Assembly: GCA_023101885.1 (NCBI GenBank)
Contig: JALPQD010000632.1
Span: 529,637-593,636, forward strand
Source of the DNA: Typhlomys cinereus
Lineage: Eukaryota; Chordata; Mammalia; Rodentia; Platacanthomyidae
Length of the DNA stretch: 64,000 bases
Reading direction: 5' to 3'
The notes under the pieces were generated by a model, which saw only the letters and a program-made list of their open reading frames with translations, ran no database searches and was not told where the DNA came from. The translations under genes and the position numbers were made by a program. Positions 46,541-59,564 of the stretch are shown here, piece by piece. The first letter of the stretch is position 1. The number at the start of each line of letters is the position of its first letter.

Positions 46541-48170
46541 TTTTCATCCTTTAATCTCTTATTTTATATCTAGTAGTCTTTCAGTTTTTTTCTAAAAGAA
46601 AAGCTAAAAGAGGAATGCACTTGAATATCTTCTCAAAGAATGAATTTCAAATTGGCTTCTACATTAAGAACTAATTTCCATTCTATGTGCAATCTTGGCG
46701 TGGTCACTGTTGCATGTACTATTAGATTTCAATTTCTAAAACACAGCAGATCAATTGTCTACATGTACTGCACAGAAACATTGTCATGATTTGTGTCAGA
46801 CTTCTTTGCTCTTCCATTTGGTAAGAAGGATCTACTGATTTTCTTTGTCTTAATTTGCAAGCCAAAATGCTCTCTGCCTTTTTTATCTAGCAGTTTATAG
46901 AACAGGAAAGTACATGATTTATTTTGTATTATCTTTTCTTTCTTCCTTCTTCTACCATACTTGTATCACGCTATTGTTTTGTAAAGTCAAAGAATTATTT
47001 TCCATTTAAGTCATATACATTTTTATTTTAAAGATACATGCTAGAATATGTGTCAAAGCTATTCAACCTTTATTATAAGAATGGAAATAAAACATAATGG
47101 TAAAAATTATGATGAAAGAACACAAAATACCTTATGTTAACATGTTTGTAAAAAATTTTTCAATGACTTTCACATCCATAAAATCTTGTTTAAGAATAAA
47201 TGCTCTTATTTTGAATTAGCCAAGGATGATAAAATTAATTGCCTGCACCTATACAGTATGGATAATGACAAGTTATTGATGCCAATTATTTATTAGCAAG
47301 GTATAAATTTGATTATAGCTTTATTGATTTACAAAATATAACTGAAAGCATTTTCAGAGTACTGAGAAAATCCATTCAACAACAGTTAAATATGGGAAGC
47401 AATTATCTTAATGAAATTCCTTGTTTTGATCTTACATAGAGTCCCAGATCAAAGTTATTTCATTACTAAAAAATCGCCTGTCACTTATCATGCCAAATGA
47501 AAAAAATTATTTCTTTCTGAACTTTTGAGAAAGTGATTATAACCTAGACCCTGTTTAGCAAAATGTACTGCTATGAAAAAGATATTCTTTAAACGAAGGT
47601 TGAAACACAGTTATGAACAATAGCTAATAATTTCTGCTTAAGTTGCAGGAATTTATCTACAAAATGAAACTTTCTTTGTAATACTATAATTTGGTCATGT
47701 TAGACTAAAGTTATAATTTAATGTCATGAACCATTAGATCACAACATTAAATTAATGATCATGGCTCAGATGGAAGCATGGGCAGTTTTATGTAATATGC
47801 AAATGAAAAATGAAAAAATGGTCATGTAAATCTTCCTTGATACCATCTGGCTTAGCTTTTCCTCATGTTTTTCTTAAAAGAGTGGGAGATATAAGCAAGA
47901 CTGTCCCTGACTGAATAGATTTTGCAAATGGAGATAGCAAATGAAAAATGTTTAAATATAAGCAGAAAGTCCATTATTTTCTTCACTTATTTCTCTTACA
48001 TTGTATGTAAGAAACTAACTCTTTAGAAATGAGTCAGAAAATCTGCCTAACTCTTAGGTAGTTTTTATACTCACTTCAATCTGGGAACAACTACATTAGG
48101 TACTTTTTGCTTGTGGCCATTTCAGCTTCGAAGTTTGAGAAATGTTGAGCATACAAGACAGACGGTGTTC
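46541..48170. other. AT-rich unique sequence
   Basis: Nothing recognised. Confidence 0.4.
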
Positions 48171-48275
48171 ATGTAAGAGAAATAAGTGGGAGTGGGAAGA
48201 CAGGAGAGGGTGCCAGGCAAGGGCATAAATAAACTATGATTGTATACGAAAATTTCAAAAAAACAAGGATAAAAA
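48171..48275 (+). mobile_element. Old L1 (Lx-like) 3' terminus
   Basis: Purine-rich GTGGGAGTGGGAAGACAGGA GAGGG, then ATGATTGTATACGAAAATTT CAAAAAAAC, as at the end of Lx-like L1s. Very short. Confidence 0.5.
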
Positions 48276-48417
48276 TTCTTGTTGCTTTGAAGAAGTGATC
48301 TTGCTCTGAAGAAGATTCAGCTGCCTCATAGGAGGTGAAACACTGACAGGACACATCCATTTGCAAGGAATGTGAATAAGCCTTCTTGGGAGTGCTTCCT
48401 TCAGTAAGGTCTGACTT

Positions 48418-48701
48418 CACATACAGCAAAAATTCACCTTGATAACACAAGCACGACCATGTTCATAGCAGCACTGTTTACAATAGCAAAGTCATGGAAT
48501 CAACCCAAATATCCAACAGTTGACGAGTGGATAAGGAAACTGTGGTACATCTATACAATGAAGTACTACTCAGCCATCAAAAATGATGAATTACTGGAAT
48601 TTGCTGGGAAATGGATGTTATTAGAAACAATTATATTAAGTGAAGTATCCCAGACCCAGAAAATTAAGAACCATATGTACTCCCTAATAGGTGGATCCTA
48701 G
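48418..48701 (+). pseudogene. L1 ORF2 C-terminal fragment (copy 1)
   Basis: In-frame to the natural stop TAG at 48699-48701. The translated end contains the L1 ORF2 landmarks [26 protein letters not shown] and [11 protein letters not shown]2p is the endonuclease/reverse transcriptase of L1; only the extreme C-terminus remains, so no activity is expected. Confidence 0.85.
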
Positions 48702-49690
48702 TATCAAACCCATCTAGAGACACTCAAAGATAAATCTCTGTTATACTTACAGTAATTGTAAGGATTATGAACAGGAGGGATGGGGTAGGAGGGCCACACC
48801 AGAAACAAGGAGAGAGGGGACCATGTTACAGCAGAGAAAATAGGCCACCATCAAGGACTGAAAGTGAGTAACAAGACATCTGGTTAAGTTCACAGACTTT
48901 CGTTTACTGATCATTTACAATTGATGGGGTATGATCTCACCAGAAGGGCAGGCCATATAGTCTGGCAGATAAAAAGTAACCATTTTGCAAATGGGTGATT
49001 GACCCCTCCCTTACTGCGGTTTCCAACTTTTATTACATCTACCTTTGAATATACTCTTATAACAAGACTCTAGTTTAAGAGCTTTTTATCTCTGGCCAGG
49101 GGGTGACATCCAATACACGTCAGGATGAAGTGAAGGGCATTGCAGGAGCAGCAAAATTGGAAAAAAAAATCAACAAACTATAATCCAGAACTTCAGAGAC
49201 TCTATATCAACCACCTGGAACTAGGCCAGCCTAATCTCTCCCCATCCAGAAGCAAAGGGAAATTTGCGGAAGAGGGGACAGTAAGATTGTAAGAGCACAA
49301 GGATGGGAGGAGCAATTATATGCAAGATACTCCACACAAGTTAGGACCGAAGCAATCATAATTGGACTTTGCGTGCCCTGCGCAATGTCCAACACACTAC
49401 TGACCCCACAAAGTCTAGCATTTGCTAAAGGCACCAGGATCCTGGGAGGCAAGGGATTGACAGCCACAGTAGTGTTCCTATGCTTAAGGGGAACACAAGA
49501 AAGGGTTCTGGGAAATGCCACTGGGTCCTTGCACCTCATTGGAGAGGAGGACCCAGAGGAGAGTTTGGCATGCACATTAAAGAATGCTCCAGAGATGGGA
49601 GGGGGAGGCACTGGAGAATGGAGAGAGACTGGGGAGGGAGGGGACCGGTGTACCTATTAAGTTTGTATGAGTGGAAATAAAAAAAAAAAA
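48418..49690 (+). mobile_element. Young L1, 5'-truncated (copy 1)
   Basis: Starts within ORF2, about 280 bp before its stop. The complete 3' UTR follows, with a G-rich tract (about 49595-49645), GTGTACCTATTAAGTTTGTA and a poly(A)-like end. Possible degraded 13-bp target duplication (GGTCTGACTTCAC before, GATCTGGCTTCAT after). Same subfamily and orientation as 50129-51630. Confidence 0.9.
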
Positions 49691-50128
49691 GATCTGGCTT
49701 CATCCAGATTCTATGTATCAAGGGGACTTTGCAGAATCCACCAGGTCTTGTTCAAATATGGATTTGTGAGCAAAACAAGTAACTTTTAAATCTAATAAAC
49801 CATGAGTCTTCAGGTTGGGTTTATGTAGCAAAAGCTAAACAAAATATTATCTTTGATCCTGCTTATAAAGCTTAGAGGGTATCACCTTCTGCCTGTGACT
49901 AAAGGACTCTGAACTCATTTCCCACCTTTGGTCTATTTGTCCTCCTTTATCAATTCCTACCACTAGCAAGTCATGCTTTAGGGCAGTACTGTCTTACTAA
50001 TCATTGACTTATTTTCACCATGCTTTGGTATATACCACATTTCAATAACTCTCCTTTAATAATACATTCAAGAAACCACTCAACAAGTCCATTTTTCACC
50101 TAGGTGCATACATTATAAGAATAGAAAT
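49691..50128. other. Unique spacer between two L1 copies
   Basis: Single-copy-looking DNA separating two direct L1 copies. Nothing else recognised. Confidence 0.5.
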
Positions 50129-50581
50129 ACAAACAACAACAAATGCTGGAGAGGATGTGGAGAGAGGGGAACTCTCCTACATTGCTGGTGGTAATGCAGG
50201 CTCATACAGCCACTCTGGCGAGCCATCTGGAGATTCTTAAAGAAATTAAAGATTGAAATGCCATATGATCCTGCTATTCCACTTTTGGGAATAACCCCCC
50301 ATACAGCAGAGGTTCGCCTCGATAGCACAAGCACGACCATGCTCATAGTAGCACTGTTTACAATAGCAAAGTCATGGAATCAACCCAAATGTCCAACAGT
50401 TGACGAGTGAATAAGGAAACAGTGGTACATCTATACAATGGAGTACTACTCAGCTATCAAAAAGGATGAATTACTGGAATTTGCCAGGAAATGGATGTCA
50501 TTAGAAACAATTATATTAAGTGAAGTATCCCAAACCCAGAAAATTAAGCGCCATATGTACTCCCTAATATGTGGCTCCTAG
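50129..50581 (+). pseudogene. L1 ORF2 C-terminal fragment (copy 2)
   Basis: Encodes the Cys/His cluster region and C-terminus of ORF2p, ending at TAG 50579-50581. Interrupted by TGA at 50408-50410, where the other copies have TGG. Non-functional. Confidence 0.82.
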
Positions 50582-51630
50582 TACCAAACCCACCCAGCCC
50601 ACCTTGAGACACTCATAGGTAAATCTATGTATTACCTACAGTAATTCCAAGGATTATGAACAAGAGGGATGGGGTTGGAGGGCCACACCAGAAACAAAGA
50701 GAGAAGTGACCATGTTACAGTAGAGAAAATAGGCCTCCATCAAGGACTGCAAGTAAGTAATGTGACACCTGGTTAAGTTCACAGATGTTCATTCCTGATC
50801 ATTTACAACTAAGGGCATATGATCTCACCAGAAGGGGAGGGCATATAGTCTGGCAAATAAAAAGTAACCATTTTGCAAATGGGTGATTGACCCCTCCCTC
50901 ACTGAGGTTTCCTACTTTTATTACATCTACCCTTGAATGTCCTCTTATAATAAGACTCCAGTTTAACAGCTTTTTGTCTCTGGCCAGGGGGTGACATACA
51001 GTGCCCAGCAGGATGGAGTAAAGGGCATTGCGGGAGCAGCAAAACTGCAAAAGAAAATCAACAAACCACTATCCAGAACTTCAGAGGCTCTATATCAACC
51101 ACCTAGAAGTAGGCCAGACTAATCTCTCCCCATCTTGAAGCTCAGGGACATTTTCAGAAGAGGGGGCGGTAAGAGTGCAAGAGCAAAAGGATGGGGGGAG
51201 CAATGATTTGAAGATACTCCACACAAGTTAGGGCCGAAGCAATCATAATTGGACTTTGCATGCCCTGCGTAATGTCCAACACACTATTGACCTCACAAAG
51301 TCTAGCATCTGCTAAAGGCACCAAGATCCTTGGAGGCAAGGGATTGATGGCCACAGTAGTGTTCCTATGCTTAAGGGGAACACGGGAAAGGGTTCAGGGA
51401 AATGTCACTGGGTCCTTGTATGTCATCGGAAAGGAGGGCCCAGAGGAGAGTCAGGCATGCACAAGAAAGGACTCTCTGGGAATTGGAGTGGGAGGCACTG
51501 GGGGATGGGGCAGGAGGGGTAAGGGGATGGGGAGCAGGGTGTTCGGGGGGAGGAGGACGGAGGGAGGGAACTGGTGTACCTATTAAGTTTGTATGAGCTG
51601 AAATAATAATAAAAATGTATTAAATAAAAA
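50129..51630 (+). mobile_element. Young L1, 5'-truncated (copy 2)
   Basis: Begins in ORF2 at CAAACAACAACAAATGCTGG and runs to the A-rich end near 51630. A short 'aatagaaat' at 50120-50128 and 51631-51639 may be the target duplication. The 3' UTR includes GACCCCTCCCTCACTGAGG, a G-rich tract (about 51485-51570) and GTGTACCTATTAAGTTTGTA. Confidence 0.9.
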
Positions 51631-51639
51631 AATAGAAAT

Positions 51640-53544
51640 CTTTCTTCTTGAATTATGGAAAAAGAAATAAATTTAAAGGTGTCTTATCATGAGGTGACAT
51701 CCCAACCAAGACAAGAGCTTCCTACTCCAAGACAGAACATTGGCATATTTTCATAATAGGTGAAAATATTATCTCTAGTTATTTCAATTTTTACAGTATA
51801 GTACTCCAATTTCCTGACCCTGTGTGACGCTTTTGTAAAAATTCAAAATGGACTTTATGGAGTAAATCATTGAGAGGATGTCTGATCAAATATTTCATAA
51901 AGGTCCAAGCCGCATTCTGTTTAGGGTCATGGCCTTGAGTTGAATCCAATATTGCATACTGAATTGGGAGCAAAGGATTGAAGTGAAAAGTGGTTGGCTC
52001 ATGAGAGCCAGAAAATGTTATAATCTGCAGAGAATACATTTTTCTGTAACTCCCAGAGAATAATATATTTTAAGGTATTAGAGGTGAAAAGTCAGTAAAA
52101 AGGAAAAACTGAAATCTTTAGAGCGTGTAAAGATTATATTTATAAGGGTTCAGGTTGTTGTAAGTTACAGTAATAATATTGAATAGTCAACATGCTAACA
52201 GAATTCTCAAGGACAACTACAGATGCAGAAGCAAAAGAAAGCAATTTGTTGCTTTCTCACTATCAGAAAATTGACGCACTTTCATCTGTACTAATATGAT
52301 CTCCAATGGGGAATGATTTATGCCTCTTAAATTCATGCAACATTCTTTCATAACCAGGTGTAATGACTTCTTTTACCTCTACAGGGAATAACTGATTTAT
52401 GCACAGACCTTTGTTCGAGAACTTTTCTTTAAAGATTAATGCTGTTTAACAAGGAAAAAATGGGAACCTTTTTGACATTTCATTTTAATGCAATTTGGAA
52501 AACCATGTAAACTGAAAATGGACCTCATGTGGAATGAAAATCACATGCTGATAACATAAATTATTTTGAATATTATTAAGATTTGGTGATTTCTTAACCG
52601 TTTCATTATGGGAATTAGTAAAGATAGAATAGAAACACTAAGATGAAGTTTGTTTCAAAAATAGTTTAAAATACAGTACTGAATATTCTTTTTTTTGTCT
52701 CTCCTGCTAATACACACTTCTAGAATTTTTCAACAGAAAGGGGAAGACCTATCATTTGTCACATAAAAGAATAATATATTTTCCCCGAAATTTCTGCTCC
52801 CAAAGATACCTAAGTCTCAATTCTAAGTACTTAGAAGAGAAGAGGAGAAAGTGACAGCAATTAGGATTCTGTTTTTGAGTTTTCATTTACTTAAACTTTT
52901 CCAGTGGAAATTGAAACCATTAGCCCTATTCAGGTGGAGATTAGAAAAGTTGCTGAATATCTTGAATCTTGTCATTGTCTTCACCTCTCAGCCTTTATTG
53001 AAACCAATTTTATTATTACATTTATTAAGATATCTGAAACCTTGTTATGTGATTTTTCTATGCTGCTCAAGGTATTTGGGGAAAAATAAGTTGCTTTTAT
53101 CAAAGTAGTTTTCAAGCATTTTAATCTCTGGTGACTATTTGAAAAAGAAGGATGGCAAGTTATATCCATGAGGAGGTCATTATGAAAGAAGCAGTATCTG
53201 CTTTTAAAATTTCAATATGATATGTTTATTCTCAAAAATAGAGTATTAAGATTTGTTTGTGTCTGAAGACTTTAAAGAGCTTTTCAAGCAATGATACAAT
53301 ATTGACATTTAAGAACTGAAATCTACTGAAGTTTAAAACAGTTGTTTTTTTTTAAACAAAGTCCCAACACTCACAGCAGCCAATATTTTAAGGCGTCTCA
53401 TCTATTTGTTCATTTTATTGAGCACTTTCTCATACAATTCAAATGTGGATCATGCCATCAAGAGGTCTGTAGTGAAATGGAAAATCACAAAATTTATGTA
53501 TACTTATACATAAAACTTCATATTGCTTGCACATATAAGAATAA
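51640..53544. other. Unique sequence, candidate conserved non-coding DNA
   Basis: Repeat-poor. About 52160-52450 has even composition and might be conserved. Open frames at 52851-53108 and nearby show no domain. Confidence 0.35.
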
Positions 53545-53765
53545 ACTTGAAAAAGAAATGACACACTGTTTACTGAATGCCTAACTTCACATATATCAAT
53601 TCACATTCCTCTCAGAAATAAGTTGAAAGATAGATGTTATTGGTTTTTATAGCTAAATAATCTAAAAGTAATTAAGAAATGAGTCTATGGTGGTCAGTAA
53701 TATCAGAATCATGATTCAAACCCATAGCCAAGTGTCAGACCTCATACTACTAAGTACTGTATGAT
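53545..53765 (+). repeat. MIR SINE relic
   Basis: TTTACTGAATGCCTAACTTC, CAGAAATAAGTTGAAAGATA GATGTTATT, then GATTCAAACCCATAGCCAAG TGTCAGACC and TACTAAGTACTGTA fit the MIR order. Confidence 0.65.
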
Positions 53766-53810
53766 CTAGTTTTCTAATGGGTGTAGAAAAAACTTTAATA
53801 TTCTATGTGG

Positions 53811-53947
53811 TGCAATGATGTACTTATAGGGGTTAAGTAGACACATATCTCTTAGCTTGGAAGCTTAGGGAATAAAGAGTGCAATGATATACTGTAGGAA
53901 CAAGGAGACAGATGTCTCCTAGCTTGGAAACTTGGAGAATAAGAAAG
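53811..53947. repeat. Diverged 69-bp tandem duplication
   Basis: Unit 1 (53811-53879) starts TGCAATGATGTACT and contains CTTAGCTTGGAAGCTTAGGG. Unit 2 (53880-53947) starts TGCAATGATATACT and contains CCTAGCTTGGAAACTTGGAG. Identity is moderate, so the duplication is old. Confidence 0.85.
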
Positions 53948-55194
53948 GTGGGACGCGAATATGATTTTCTCTGAAAAGTAGATAGCTGAAATGAAGATAC
54001 AGAATTGCAAGAGAATTTGCTACATCATCAAAAAATGCACACATAGTCTGGTTAGCTGTTTACTTTGGTAGGAGTTGAGGGTATATGGACAGATAGAATA
54101 AGAAACAAAATTCAGATTGGGGGCCAACCTTTGAAAGTCATGTGTAGGAGTTTACAGAACATTTCTAAAGTTTTGAAAATTCATAAAAAACTTTGCAAAT
54201 GAGAGCAATATTTTTATTCACTGGCAAATATTAACATTTATCAAAAACCTACTCATTCCATGTACTGTTTTGGACAATGGGTATAGAGAAGTGGAATTTA
54301 TATACTGGCTACTCCTTCAGTTATGTTTTAAAAATTTTTATTTGAATGCCTGTGCGCAGGTTGTGCTGAACAAATTGGAATGTGGGATTGAATAGAAGAT
54401 GTAAGACAGAAGATATAATAACAAGAATTACAGTAATAATAGAAGGAACTGAAAAAAGAAGGACACATAAAGGATGATGCAACAAAAATTCACTTTTTAT
54501 AAAAATGAACTTGAGAGTTAGGTAATAGAGGGGATATATGAATGAATCATGGTTGGAAATCTCTGTAAAGAGATAGTATGGTGTTGAATTTCAAGGTAGG
54601 AAATAGACTTGGCATAGAAATATATGTGACATATTGAATTTGTGCTGTGAGACATTTGAGCAAAAACTTCCATAGTCAGTAAGAAATATACAAGGAATAT
54701 TGCCATGGAATAAAAATACACATTCATTTAAAGAAACTTGGCTCATCATTTACACAAATATCTAGTATATAGCTGATATTTAGGAACCATTGATTGACCA
54801 CTGAATGAAGATAATGAGATCAATGAAAAGAACATCTAGACTAAATCCTCAGGTAATGGAAGAAAAATGAATAAATAGTATTATGCAATAAGTTCAAGGG
54901 TGAGAAATTTGTCAGAATATGGTAGTGGGCAAGAATAATCAAATAAATATAGCTTTGTGGCATGCTGAAGACTTGGCATGGTCATTTGCATTTGCTAGTA
55001 ATGGCGATTTCATAAAAATATTTCAATCTAAAATAGATGTCGAAATGGTAATGAAAAATGTAAAAGAATGATGGATGCTTCGGAAGCAGAAATATTTTCA
55101 TTAAGCAACACATTCCAATAAGAGGAGTGATTTGAAACTTGCCTTTGGACATACAAATCTTTGTTTGGGATGCTGAGTCAGTGCACTGCGTAGG
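53948..55194. other. AT-rich unique sequence
   Basis: About 54235-54320 (TATCAAAAACCTACTCATTC CATGTACTGT) may be an L2 fragment. Nothing else recognised. Confidence 0.4.
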
Positions 55195-55390
55195 GCAATA
55201 AGATTCACAGAAGGTCAAAAACAGGTTTAAATCCTTATTCTTCCTTAAGTATAAAGCTAATTACCTAACCTTCTTATTCTTTTTCATGATGATATTATCT
55301 CAACAAGCAAAGTATCTAACACACTATCTGGCCACCACAAATATTCAAATTGGTCAGTTGTAATTATAGATCTTAATAAATGAATCAATA
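55195..55390 (+). repeat. MIR SINE relic
   Basis: AACAGGTTTAAATCCTTATT, AGCTAATTACCTAACCTTCT, then CAAAGTATCTAACACACTAT and AGATCTTAATAAATGAATC follow the MIR layout (pass-through of CORE to tail). Confidence 0.55.
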
Positions 55391-56814
55391 TAATATTTCT
55401 TTTCCCAGAAAAGCAGGTATTTATTATGCTTGGTTTTGATTTTGCATAATTTCTCTTCTAATTTAGAGTTTTGAAACAAAATTAGCCAATTTCTATGGAT
55501 ATAATAATAGACAAATTACTGGCTTCTTCCAATTCTTTAATTGAAAAAGGAAATAAATAAAACACCACTAGCTTTCAGGAAGAATCATATTAGAATAAAA
55601 CATAAAATTACTTGGACAATTATAAAATGTGAAAAATTTAATGATTAATAATTAATATGTAGTGAAATATATAGTGATATAATTAATATTAATTAATACA
55701 TAAATAATAATATATAATACACTGATATTATGGAGCAGAATTTTATATTTATAGCTTCAATTTGACATTTTGCCTAATGATAATTGATAAGATTACCAAG
55801 CACCTTTCACTTTAAGAATGGCTTTTCCAAGTGCTTTTATATTTATAACTTTCTAATTTATCACAAAATATCTGTGAGAAATAAAAGGCAGTGGCTATTA
55901 TAGGCTATTAAATTGTCTTTTCTATATATACAGTGTCTTCTTACTACTGTGGACTTTCTTACTGGTTTCTTGATATAAACATAGAATTCAATAATTAAAT
56001 TATAGTTATTCAGCTTCGAGCTTACCGTGTATCATTCCACAAAAATTTGTAAGGTAATAACATAATTCACAACAGTCAGCTCTAAAAGTTTATACACATT
56101 CCACTAGCATGCTTCTACATGAACAAGACCATGCTAATATGATCAAAGTATTGATACCCTTATAATGAATGGTTGGAACTCATTCTACATTACATTGAGG
56201 TGTTTTTCATCATTGCAGTACAAAAATTTTACATTTAGCTTGCTTTTTCACAATGGAGAGCATAGTAGTCCTCATTAACTCCTTTTTCTAATTTTTGTTT
56301 TTATTTTAACTATTTCTTTTTTGATATCTCTGAAGAATACAGACATCTTGGTAACTAAAACAACCTAATGCAGCATATACTAGGAGTCAGGCACATGGCT
56401 CTTTGGTTTATTCTTAAAGTTTATATTCTGTACTGTTGGATGCTGTTTTCTAATAGCAACATGAGAAATAGAGGCCAAACAAAATGTCTATGTTTATATG
56501 TGATGAGAATCTACTTTTTATTGAAAACATTTTTTTGAATTGGAAACATTATGCAATACTTTTTAGTTGTAGGAGTATTACACCAAAAATTTGCTTCTTC
56601 CCCACCACCCTTTTTTGTAGGCTTAAGGCATGAAGAAGATGGCTGTAGTAATATCTGATTAAATATAATAGAAAAAGATATTACTGAATACTGATTATGT
56701 ACCACAGCAACATTTGTAAGTGGACCATGGAATAATAACAAGAAATATAAGCAATAATGATATCAACTTTGGTATAATAAAATGTATTTCTATGGCTTAA
56801 ATGTTGAAGCTCCT
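55391..56814. other. AT-rich unique sequence
   Basis: Includes a very AT-rich patch near 55635-55735 and a possible MIR fragment near 55795-55900 (CAAGTGCTTTTATATTTATA). No gene recognised. Confidence 0.4.
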
Positions 56815-56829
56815 CAATTTTATACCTTT

Positions 56830-59240
56830 TTTAAACATTTTTTATTATTATTTCTGCTCATACAAACTTAATAGGTAGACCAGTTCCCTCCCCCTCTCCT
56901 CCTCCCCTGAACCCCCTGCTTCCCCTTCCTCCCTCCTCATCTCCCAGTGCCTCTCCCCCAATTCAAAGAGAGTCCTTTATTGTGTATGCCTAACTCTCCT
57001 CTTGGTCCTCCTTTCCGATGATGTAAAAGGACCCAGTGGCATTTCCCTGAACCCTTTCTCATGTTCCCCTTAAGCATAGGGACACTACTGTGGCCATCAA
57101 TCCCTTGCCTCCAAGGATCTTGGTGCCTTTAGCAGATGCTAGACTTTGTGAGGTCAATAGTGTGTTGGACATTATGCAGGGCATGCAAAGTCCTATTATG
57201 ATTGCTTCAGCCCTATCTAGTGTGGAGACTCTTCAAATCATTGCTCCCCCCATCCTTTTGCTCTTACAATCTTACCGCCCCCTCTTCTGCAAATGTCCCT
57301 GAGCTTCAGGATGGGGGGAGATTAGGCTGGCTTAGTTCTATGTGGATGATATAGAGTCTCTGAAGTTCTGGATTGTGGTTTGTTGATTTTCTTTTGCAGT
57401 TTTGCTGCTCCTGCAATGCCCTTCACTCCATCCTGATGGGCACTGTATGTCACCCCCTGGTCAGAGACAAAAAACTGTTAAACTGGAGTCTTGTTATAAT
57501 AGCACATTCAAGGGTAGATGTAATAAAAGCAGGAAGCCTCGGTGAGGGAGGGATCAGTCACCCATTTGCAAAATGATCTCTTTTCATCTGCCAGACTATA
57601 TGCCCTCCCCTTCTGGTGAGATCATACCCCCTCAGTTGTACATGATCAGGAAAAAATGACCATCCTACCAAAGGCAATATACAAATTCAATGCTATACCA
57701 ATTAAAATCCCAAAGCAATTTTTTAAAGAAGTTGACCAAATAATCTCAAAATTCATATGGCGGCACAAAAGACCCAGGATAGCAAAGACAATCCTGAGTA
57801 ACAAAAACACTGCTGGAGGTATTATCATACCGAACCTTAGTCTATACTACAAATCCATAGTTATAAAAACTTCCTGGTACTGGCTCCAAAATAGACACAC
57901 AGATCAATGGATAAGGGTTGAGGACCCAGATATAAGCCCACAAAAATACAGCCATTTGATCTTCGACAAAGGGGCCCAAAGAATCCAATGGAAAAAGAAC
58001 AGCATCTTCAACAGATGGTGCTGGCAAAACTGGATCTCCACATGCAGAAGATTAAAGCTGGATCTGTACTTGTCACCATGTACAAGACTTAATTCCAAAT
58101 GGATCAAGGACCTTGGTATCAAGCCAGAGACTATAAAAATCATAACTGAACAGATAGGGAACTCCTTCGAGCTGATTGGGCTAGGCCAACATTTCCTAAA
58201 CAGACATCCAATGGCACAGTCACTGCTACCAACTCTCAACAATTGGGATCTTGTGAAATTAAAGAGCTTCTGTTCAGATAAAGAGATTGTAACACGAGCT
58301 CAAAGGCAACCCACGGAATAGGAGAAAATCTTCACTAACCACATATCTGAAAGAGCTCTACTGTCCAGAGTGCACAAAGAACTTAAAAACTAAACTCCAA
58401 GGAAAACAATGGCCCAATTAAAAAATGGGCCCTGGAACTTAAAAGAAATTTTACCAGGGATGAAATTAAAATGTCTAACAAATATCTTAAAAAATGCTCC
58501 ACTTCTTTAGCCATCAGGGAAATGCAAATCAAAACCTCCCTGAGATATCATCTCACCCCGGTCAGGATGGCAAAAATACACAATACAAACAACAACAAGT
58601 GCTGGAGAGGATGTGGAGACAGGGGAACTCTCCTACATTGCTGGTGGGAATGCAGGCTCATACAGCCATTCTGGCGAGCCGTCTGGAGATTCTTAAAGAA
58701 ATTAAAGATTGAAATGCCATATGACCCTGCTATCCCACTTTTGGGAATAACCCCCCATGCAGCAGAGGTTCGCCTCGATAGCACAAGCTCGACCATGTTC
58801 ATAGCAGCACTGTTTATAATAGCAAAGTCATGGAATCAACCTAAATGTCCAACAGTTGACGAGTGGATAAGGAAACAGTGGTACATCTATACAATGGAGT
58901 ACTACTCAGCCATCAAAAATGATGAATTACTGGAATTTGCTGGGAAATGGATGTCATTAGAAACAATTATATTAAGTGAAGTATCCCAATCCCAGAAAGT
59001 TAAGCGCCGTATGTACTCCCTAATAGGTGGCTCCTAGTACCAAACTCACCCAGCCCACATTGAGACACTCAAGGGTAAACCTATGTAATACGGTAATTGC
59101 AAGGATTGTGAACAGGAGGGCCACACCAGACACAAGGAGAGAGGGGACCATGTTACAGCAGAGAAAATCGACCTCCAAGGAATGCAAGTAAGTAATGTGA
59201 CACCTGGTTAAGTTCACAGATGTTTGTTCCTGATCATGTA
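56830..59240 (-). mobile_element. Young L1 with 5' inversion (twin-primed)
   Basis: The 3' UTR lies in minus orientation at 56830 to about 57650 (poly-T side at left, pyrimidine tract 56883-56950, GACCAGAGACAAAAAACTG-type blocks). The upstream ORF2 and early 3' UTR lie in plus orientation at about 57651-59240. Both segments reach the L1 motif CCTGATCATGTACAA (near 57636-57650 and 59229-59243), so they abut within the element. Perfect repeats 'caattttataccttt' at 56815-56829 and 59241-59255 bound the whole unit. Confidence 0.93.
57653..59037 (+). pseudogene. L1 ORF2 C-terminal half, broken
   Basis: Encodes the region downstream of the reverse transcriptase domain. Frame 1 (57656-58321) has landmarks MTILPKAIYKFNA, FIWRHKRPRIAK and WDLVKLKSFC, and ends at a premature TAG (58319-58321). 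After a further stop and a frameshift, frame 2 (58471-59037) carries the Cys/His cluster CX3CX7HX4C (C44, C48, H56, C61 of that frame) and ends at the natural TAG (59035-59037). Not functional. Confidence 0.9.
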
Positions 59241-59255
59241 CAATTTTATACCTTT

Positions 59256-59564
59256 AATCTAGATTTTATGCAAACTTTAGATGTGGGTTTATAATGCTTT
59301 AAGGGAAGGAATATTTTCATGTCTATCATTCAGAAATGCACACAAATGTTCCACAATCTTAACTTTCTTCTCACAACCTCTTATCCTCATTAATTCTACC
59401 ACTTGATGAGGACCCTGACTCCTATCAGCTGATGTCTCCTCATCTGTCTCCCACAAAGTAAATTGCTTTGCCCTTTAATATCCCAGTAGTTTCCTTATCT
59501 GGGTTATTTGTTTGCTATTACTGCTCCAATTATAATTTCTTGGTTGCGGTATGACAAAAATCTC
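59256..59564. other. Unique intergenic sequence
   Basis: Nothing recognised. Confidence 0.4.

Noticed and set aside
49231..49611. 126-codon antisense open frame
   Set aside because: Antisense of the L1 3' UTR; the same peptide recurs in part at 51154-51354 and 57090-57302, wherever that UTR lies.
53811..53947. CRISPR-like repeats
   Set aside because: Only two diverged adjacent units without spacers, in a mammalian genome.
57656..59037. Active L1 coding region
   Set aside because: Premature stops and a frameshift, inverted relative to its own 3' UTR, and lacking the N-terminal part and promoter.
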